Assembly (NCBI RefSeq): GCF_020283565.1
Contig: NC_060059.1
Coordinates: forward strand, 28,531,838 to 28,595,837
Reading direction: 5' to 3'
Length of the DNA: 64,000 bases
From: Trifolium pratense
Taxonomy: Eukaryota > Streptophyta > Magnoliopsida > Fabales > Fabaceae
The notes under the pieces are model-generated. The model was not told where the DNA came from, did not search any database, and worked only from the letters and a program-made list of their open reading frames with translations. Positions within the stretch are counted from its first letter, which is position 1; each line of letters opens with the position of its first letter. Position numbers and translations under genes: made by a program. This document shows positions 48,626 through 64,000 of this stretch, one piece after another.

Positions 48626-49362
48626 TAATTCTTAAAAACAATGAATAACAAACATAATATTGCAAATTGATTTTTAGAGATACAAGAAAGCTAGCAACAT
48701 GCATTATCCCCATCATCATCCCTAAACAGTCTGTTGGTTAATTATTTTTTTGACAAAATAGACTAGGGGTTTGCACATTGTTGAATTCATTCCATATAAG
48801 ATGATGCATTTTTTCAACCAACTCAAAATTAGTTGGAATCGTGACACTAGTCTCCATTGAGACACAAAATGAGTGAAGAATAAAAGACCGCGAGTAAAGG
48901 CTATGGGGAAAACGGTATCTATAGCTGCTAAGAACTCCACATGACGTTGATGAGGAAGCTACCCATGATTTAGGTAACAACAGTATTTTTGGATTTTACC
49001 ACATCCCTCGCAGATACTCTTTGGGGCGAATCATGCCTCCCGACCCACAAAAGTCGAGAAACAATAATGGACGAGATGCATCTACTGCATTGCATAATGT
49101 TGTCTCTGCATAGTAAAAAAAAAAACAAAAATATTGGACGAAAAGTTTAAAAGCATGGCATAATACTAATTCATATTGTTTAAACTATATATCATCTAAT
49201 ACAATCTACCATACAAATTAAACTAATTCTATTGTGACGTGAGATTGTTGTAGTTTTGATGCCTAATTAATCAAAGTGTTTAGTATGCGTGATTACTTAT
49301 ACTATGTGAATTTCAATAACTAACTATCTGTTACGTGTATGTGATGGACCCTTGGAGCTCCT
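48626..49362. other. Spacer between the duplicated segments
   Basis: A G+C-richer stretch at 48830-49100 reads as short minus-strand frames (for example 'PKSWVASSSTSCGVL') without recognisable motifs. It may be a gene relic. No other structure seen. Confidence 0.35.
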
Positions 49363-50016
49363 GATTTTTATACTTTTTTTTTTCTTCGTTGAAATGATGA
49401 TAGGTTTAGATTGAAATATTTCACTATCAAAGATTAATTTACCTAAGAAACATAATAAAACAGAGTTTGAACTTTACTCTTCAAACTTGAATGATTTTTA
49501 AATTAAAATTTAATGGTTGTTTGGTCAATTTCAAATTTGAAAAAGTACAATTTGTGTTGTTTGTGTAAGGCTAATTATCATTATTTTTGCTACGGTGCTT
49601 CGAGATATGGTTGTCATGGATTTTCTAAGGTTTTTTGCATATTTTCTTTCGAGACAACTAACGGTCAAAGTAGCCTCACATTCATCCTAAAACAGAAACT
49701 GGTGGATGAATAAGAATTTGAGAATTTTGATTGAATGATGGATATACATTTTGGAGACTCTCTGAAATTATGGTTATTTTAAGCTCATGCATTGATGTTT
49801 GTAGGCTATAGGAGATTAATTGAACTTATATAAAAATTTCATTTTTTTTTCTTCTATTTTTGCTTTTGTTGAATACATAACAATGAAATTATATAATTAT
49901 GACAAAGTTAGATGTTATTAGTGAAACATAACAAGCATAATCAAATTAAATATATCACGTATGGCTAAGTTGTGTTTAAAACTTATTTGTGTCCGATGTT
50001 CAAAATAATGATTCTT

Positions 50017-51664
50017 GATTTTTTTTCTCCCTGTACCCCCACTTTTTTTGTTTATTTCCGTAATACCCCATTTTCAAAATAATTATCGTAATACCCCTGT
50101 TCTAGACAAAAAGTGTTGCTTTGCAGGTGCCTGCACATGGCGAAAATCAGAGTCACGCCATGCAGGCAGAATGGCGGAAACTGCAGTCACGCCATGTCCA
50201 TATGGATGGCGAAAATCAGAGTTCCACCATGTGCATGTGGATGGCGGAACTGCCAGTCATGTCATGCTAAGGAGATGGCGAAACTGGCAGTCATGTCATT
50301 GATTGATGTCACACGCTGCTTCTGCATAGGGACCAGTTTTGGTTTTTTTTTATTCAATTCTCATATAATTCTATAAATATTACACTCTACAATTTCATTT
50401 TTCACACACTAACTTCATCTTCTTCATTTTGTTTGTGCTCATTCACTTTTTACACTTTTTATTATATAAGAGATGATATATTCTTCCAATGTTTATGACA
50501 ACTATTTATCATCAACACCTCTATTTTCTGTGAAATTTGAAGGCCGCCATGAACATTTTAAATTAATGATTGACAAATTGAGTTCTCTTTTTGCTTTAAA
50601 GAGTAAGATTCAAGAAATGTTTTTGTTGAAAAACAATGAACATATAGAAATCGAGCATATGGCCTATTTAAATTCATGCACGGACATCATAAGTGACTCA
50701 CTCGAAGCTACAATGACAAAATATTGGTACAAATTGAAGGGTGATTTGGAAGTGCAATTGATGTTTTCCTTTGTTGAAAATGAAAAAGAACCACATCGTT
50801 TGTACACTACCTTGAAAAAAATTGGTTAAGTTGTTGTTGTATGTGGTTTCGATTTTGTGATGTCGATGTCATATAGTGAATCCGATTTTGTGACCCCATT
50901 TCCACAAACGCGGAATTTCTTCGACTTCGACCACGCCAACTTCGAATCACCGGGAACGCAACGTTTCAATGAGAATTTCAGAAATCTTTACCAATCCGGT
51001 GAATCTACACAACCCCAACCAACCCAACAACCCCCTCAGGAATTAACGTTGGCACAATTATCGGGCGAATATTTAAACTCATCGTGGGCTCAAGGTCAAG
51101 GTTCTGCGTCGGCTCCGGTTGAACCCCCTCTCCAGTAACAGCGGCTAGAAATTTTCTTGTAGTGCAGGAGAATAATGACACCGATGATGAAGAATTATTT
51201 GGACTTGGACTTCGTCATCGTAATCGTCCCTCTTGTGGCATCGGCGGACACATGTAGTATTAGTGTGTATTATTAGTACTATTTGAATAAAATATATTTC
51301 GCAATGTATATATTTATTTTAATTTTTTATTAATAATGTTTAGTTTTATTAATTATAATTATTTTAAAAAAAAGGCCATTTTTGGCCAGAAAAACGTAAA
51401 AAAAAAAAACACCTGCTGTATGTACGCAAGCACCGAAAACGGTGTCAGTCAATGGCGTCACTCCCTTTTCCACCATCACGTGTACATGGCGAGACACCCA
51501 ATTCCGCCATCTCACTGACATGGCGAGACTCCCAATTCCGCCATGTGCAGGCACTGCGTAGCTGCAGTTTTTGTCCCCGAACAGGGGTATTACGAGAAAT
51601 ATTTTGAAAACGGGGGTATTACAGAAATAAACAAAAAAAGTGGGTTTACAGGGAGAAAAAAATC
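50017..51664 (+). mobile_element. Mutator-like element (MULE), 1648 bp, with 9-bp target duplication
   Basis: The ends GATTTTTTTTCTCCCTGTA and TACAGGGAGAAAAAAATC are inverted repeats, followed inwards by inverted GTAATACCCC blocks. A perfect 9-bp duplication ATGATTCTT flanks it (50008-50016 and 51665-51673). The paralogous site at about 48570-48585 is empty. The sub-terminal regions are G+C-rich with repeated CATGGCG/CGCCATG motifs. It carries a broken protein-coding region but no recognisable transposase, so it is non-autonomous. Confidence 0.93.
50473..51257 (+). pseudogene. Uncharacterised MULE-borne open reading frames, broken
   Basis: The first frame (50473-50829) gives 118 residues ('FEGRHEHFKLMIDKL', 'EIEHMAYLNSCTDIISDSLE', 'LEVQLMFSFVENE'). 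A second (50857-51138) gives a Gln/Pro/Ser-rich segment. After an apparent 1-base shift near 51130 the protein continues as 'SPVTAARNFLVVQENNDTDD' then 'EELFGLGLRHRNRPSCGIGG' to a TAG at 51255. I do not recognise a domain. It could be the N-terminus and C-terminal tail of a MULE protein with the catalytic core deleted, or a captured host fragment. Confidence 0.55.
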
Positions 51665-52059
51665 ATGATTCTTACCTGATAAATACATCTTAAATTTAGG
51701 TATATAAACAATTACCCGAGTTTGATTTCTGGTGAGAACAATTTTTAACTGAATTTACTTACTTCGCAGCCGAATTATGAATTACCAAAACCCATTACCT
51801 TGAGAACTACATGGTTGATATTTAAAAGGTGAGACCCTACTCCACCCTTCATTATTTGAGGGTATTTACCCATCAACCAATGAGAACAAGCCACATAAAT
51901 AAATTTGCATATATAACCTGCAACTAACTTATAACAATTTTTTTATGTCACACTAGCAGTCAGACACGCGCGTTGTGTAATCCATATTTTCTACTATGCA
52001 AACTTATGTAAAAAAAATACTATATTTTTGCTACTAAAAAAATAAATTTTTTTAGGCAA

Positions 52060-53095
52060 AAATACACAAAGAGTCGTTTATCTTATTTATTTGTAACACT
52101 TTAGTCATTTTTCCTATTTTTTATTAAAAAAGCAAGCCACATCAGATAATTTAATTTTTTTAAATATATTTTTATTAAAAAAATAAAAAATATAGAAAAA
52201 AGATGAAGAACTTCATCATCTTCAACAAGTTCTTTTAAATCTTCGTCCTCTTCCATTGAATCTTCAACATCTTTCTTAAATAAAAAAAATTCTACTCAAA
52301 TATACCATTTAATGTCATCAATCTTTGTTATGTACGTTAACGTCAAATCTTCTTTTAAACACAAAAATCAAAACCCCAAATTCTCAATAAGCCCACAAAC
52401 TCCTTCATCATCTCCAATATAGTTTCAAGAAGGAAAAATAATTTGAAATTTTTGGTGAAGTGCAACAAACATATCTCTGTATTGAAGTTGATGAACAACA
52501 AACACGTCTGCAAACATAAATCCAAGCAAATCCCATAAAGTAGCTAACAACATTATTATTCATCTGGTTTAAATCTCTATTAATCTCAACATTCATTCAA
52601 TGATAATTAATTTTCAGGTTATCCAACCACCCACTGATTCTGTTTCGAGGCTTGTTTCAGTCCCAAAGTCAATTACATCATTGCTCAAGAACCACAATTA
52701 TTTGCAAGCCTTTACAAACTATTGAATCCAATTTAGGGTTTATTGAGAATTTGAGGTTTTGATTTTTGTGTTTAGAAGAAGATTTGAGGTTAACATAACA
52801 AAGATTAATGATATTAGGAGGTATATTTGAGTAGAAATATTTTTTATTTAAGAAAAATGATGAAGATTCAAAGGAAGAATATCAAGATTCAAAGAACTTG
52901 ATCAAGATGGTGAAAATTTTCATCTTGTTCTTATTTTTATTTTTCTAATAAAACTATATTTAAAAAATTAAATTATTTGATGTGGCTTAATAAAAAATGA
53001 GAAAAAAGATTGAATTGTTACAAATAAAAGATAAAGGACTAAAGTGTTACAAATAAATAAGATAAAGGATCCCCGGTGTAATTTTGCGTTTTTTT
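52060..53095. mobile_element. Fold-back element with long inverted arms, about 1.04 kb
   Basis: Arms of about 400 bases: TTATCTTATTTATTTGTAAC-ACTTTAGTC at the left pairs with GACTAAAGTGTTACAAATAA at the right, then CACATCA...TTTAAT, AAATTCTCAATAA/TTATTGAGAATTTGAGG and others. The termini GGCAAAAATACAC / GTGTAATTTTGC are only roughly matched. It resembles MULE-type fold-back elements; no target duplication was certain because of T-runs. Confidence 0.7.
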
Positions 53096-53106
53096 AATTA
53101 TTTTTT

Positions 53107-53283
53107 GGGTCATGCTAACCGGTGCCCTTGGGGCACTGGTTAAGGAAACCAAAAAAGGAAATTTTAAAATTGTAAATAACACTTTTTAGACTTTCGAGGC
53201 GTTGACTGCACAAACTTTAATATGATATTACTATATTTGGTTCCTTAAACAGTGCCCCGGGGGCACTATTTAGTATTTTCCTT
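53107..53283 (+). mobile_element. Small fold-back MITE, copy 2
   Basis: GGGTCATGCTAACCGGTGCC at the left, GTGCCCCGGGGGCAC at the right, and an inner TTAAGGAAACC / GGTTCCTTAAAC inverted pair. The inverse copy is at 39052-39213. Confidence 0.75.
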
Positions 53284-53321
53284 TTTTTATATATATACTA
53301 GGTATAGATTATTGCATTATA

Positions 53322-53324
53322 TTA

Positions 53325-53364
<40 letters not shown>

Positions 53365-53521
53365 TTGGGTCAAGTAGCCTGATGGCTAGACTCCCACACA
53401 TTTAAATGTGAAGAAGTGTGAAATTTGGGGTTCGAACCCCGGCTACTCCAATAATGTCCCTGGTAGCTACCATTTGAGCTATACTTACGAGACATTATTA
53501 TTATTATTATTATTATTATTA
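53322..53521 (+). repeat. tRNA-derived SINE between two (ATT)n arrays
   Basis: GTAGCCTGATGGCTAGACTC (A-box) and TTGGGGTTCGAACCCCGGC (B-box) are spaced as in a tRNA. A short body follows, then (ATT)n at 53496-53521; another (TTA)n precedes at 53322-53363. The paired trinucleotide arrays suggest that the SINE tail was (ATT)n and that insertion occurred in a like sequence. It lies just upstream of the deubiquitinase gene. Confidence 0.65.
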
Positions 53522-53804
53522 TAATTTTTTATATTTTTACTAAGGAAAATTGAGAAGTGAGGCCACGACGATAATGCCCAATCTTTTTAACAAATTCCCG
53601 CACTATCCTTTTCCGTACCAAACGGATGCTAAGCAGCCCATCTCTACTAACAAAACCATTTCCTCTTCGTTCTCTTCCCATTCTTCACTCTCTTTTCTTC
53701 ACTCTCTCGCGATTTCATTATTCACAATTCTCAAACCTTCTTTTTCATCACTTCATCATTCTTCAATTCAATCTCATCCTCATTCATCACCACCACACTC
53801 TCCG

Positions 53805-64000
<10,196 letters not shown>

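Larger units (their letters stand above)
49363..51717 (+). repeat. Segmental direct duplication, right copy, interrupted by a MULE
   Basis: It is homologous to 47896-48625 along its length, with a deletion of about 40 bases near 49815 and a 1648-base MULE insertion. The 66-codon frame is at 49513-49713. The outer borders do not show TG...CA, so the pair is not read as LTRs. Confidence 0.8.
51953..53308 (-). mobile_element. Helitron (minus strand), about 1.36 kb, with nested elements
   Basis: The minus-strand 3' end at 51953 shows ACACAACGCGCGTGTCTGAC-TGCTAG followed by T. The 5' end at 53308 reads TCTATACCTAGTATATATA preceded by A. This gives the TC...CTAG/A-T arrangement. Inside lie a fold-back element (52060-53095) and a small MITE (53107-53283), so the original Helitron was only about 130-200 bases plus any lost sequence. 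Confidence 0.65.

Noticed and set aside
47896..51717. LTR retrotransposon with 730-bp LTRs
   Set aside because: The direct repeats do not start with TG and end with CA, have no flanking target duplication and enclose no primer-binding site, polypurine tract or gag-pol. The pair is better explained as a segmental duplication.
53364..53494. tRNA gene near the UBP promoter
   Set aside because: The acceptor stem is missing and the body continues beyond the T-arm into an (ATT)n tail, as in a SINE.

Overview
The window is plant nuclear DNA, most likely from a papilionoid legume of the Medicago/Trifolium group. The evidence is very high A+T, long (TA)n arrays, intron-rich genes of clearly plant families, and dense nested transposons. 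The species call is inference: no species-diagnostic gene was identified. Inverted-repeat elements sitting exactly inside TA microsatellites resemble the TA-targeting Mutator-like elements described from Medicago.

Five host genes are visible. (1) The 3' end of a CC-NBS-LRR resistance gene lies at the left edge (3-524, +). (2) A small intronless B3-domain gene is at 22653-23135 (+). (3) A complete nine-exon nucleoporin NUP1/NUP136 gene spans 35223-26644 (-); the joined exons keep frame for about 1283 residues. (4) A complete seven-exon CPK1-type calcium-dependent protein kinase spans 44440-40201 (-), 580 residues with four EF-hands. (5) The first 19 exons of a UBP12/UBP13-type MATH-domain deubiquitinase start at 53805 (+) and run off the right edge. 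They have no operon-like relationship; they are independent housekeeping or signalling genes separated by repeats.

Nearly everything else is mobile DNA. From 1.7 to 12 kb, minus-strand Helitrons carry PIF1-helicase remnants; one also carries a captured B3-like gene fragment. They are mixed with TA-targeting inverted-repeat elements and a three-level nest: a solo LTR inside a PIF/Harbinger-type element inside another copy of the same element. From 12 to 21 kb there are LINE fragments, a 5.1-kb L1-type LINE with a 16-bp target duplication and three in-frame stops, and hAT-type elements with 8-bp duplications. From 23 to 26 kb there is a hAT MITE with its empty site preserved next door, and a Helitron with both ends. 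From 35 to 39 kb a Helitron end lies about 100 bp upstream of the NUP1 start codon, followed by a second Harbinger-type copy, a LINE RNase H fragment and a Tourist-type MITE. From 45 to 53.5 kb there is a 1.5-kb fold-back element in a TA array, a 730-bp segmental duplication whose right copy was later hit by a 1.65-kb MULE with a 9-bp duplication, and another Helitron with nested elements.

I did not find a novel multi-gene system. The most informative material is mechanistic: nested insertions with exact target duplications, neighbouring empty sites, TA-array targeting by several element families, and gene capture by a Helitron. Coordinates of exons and element ends were read by eye from GT/AG, frame continuity and terminal motifs; no database search was run.
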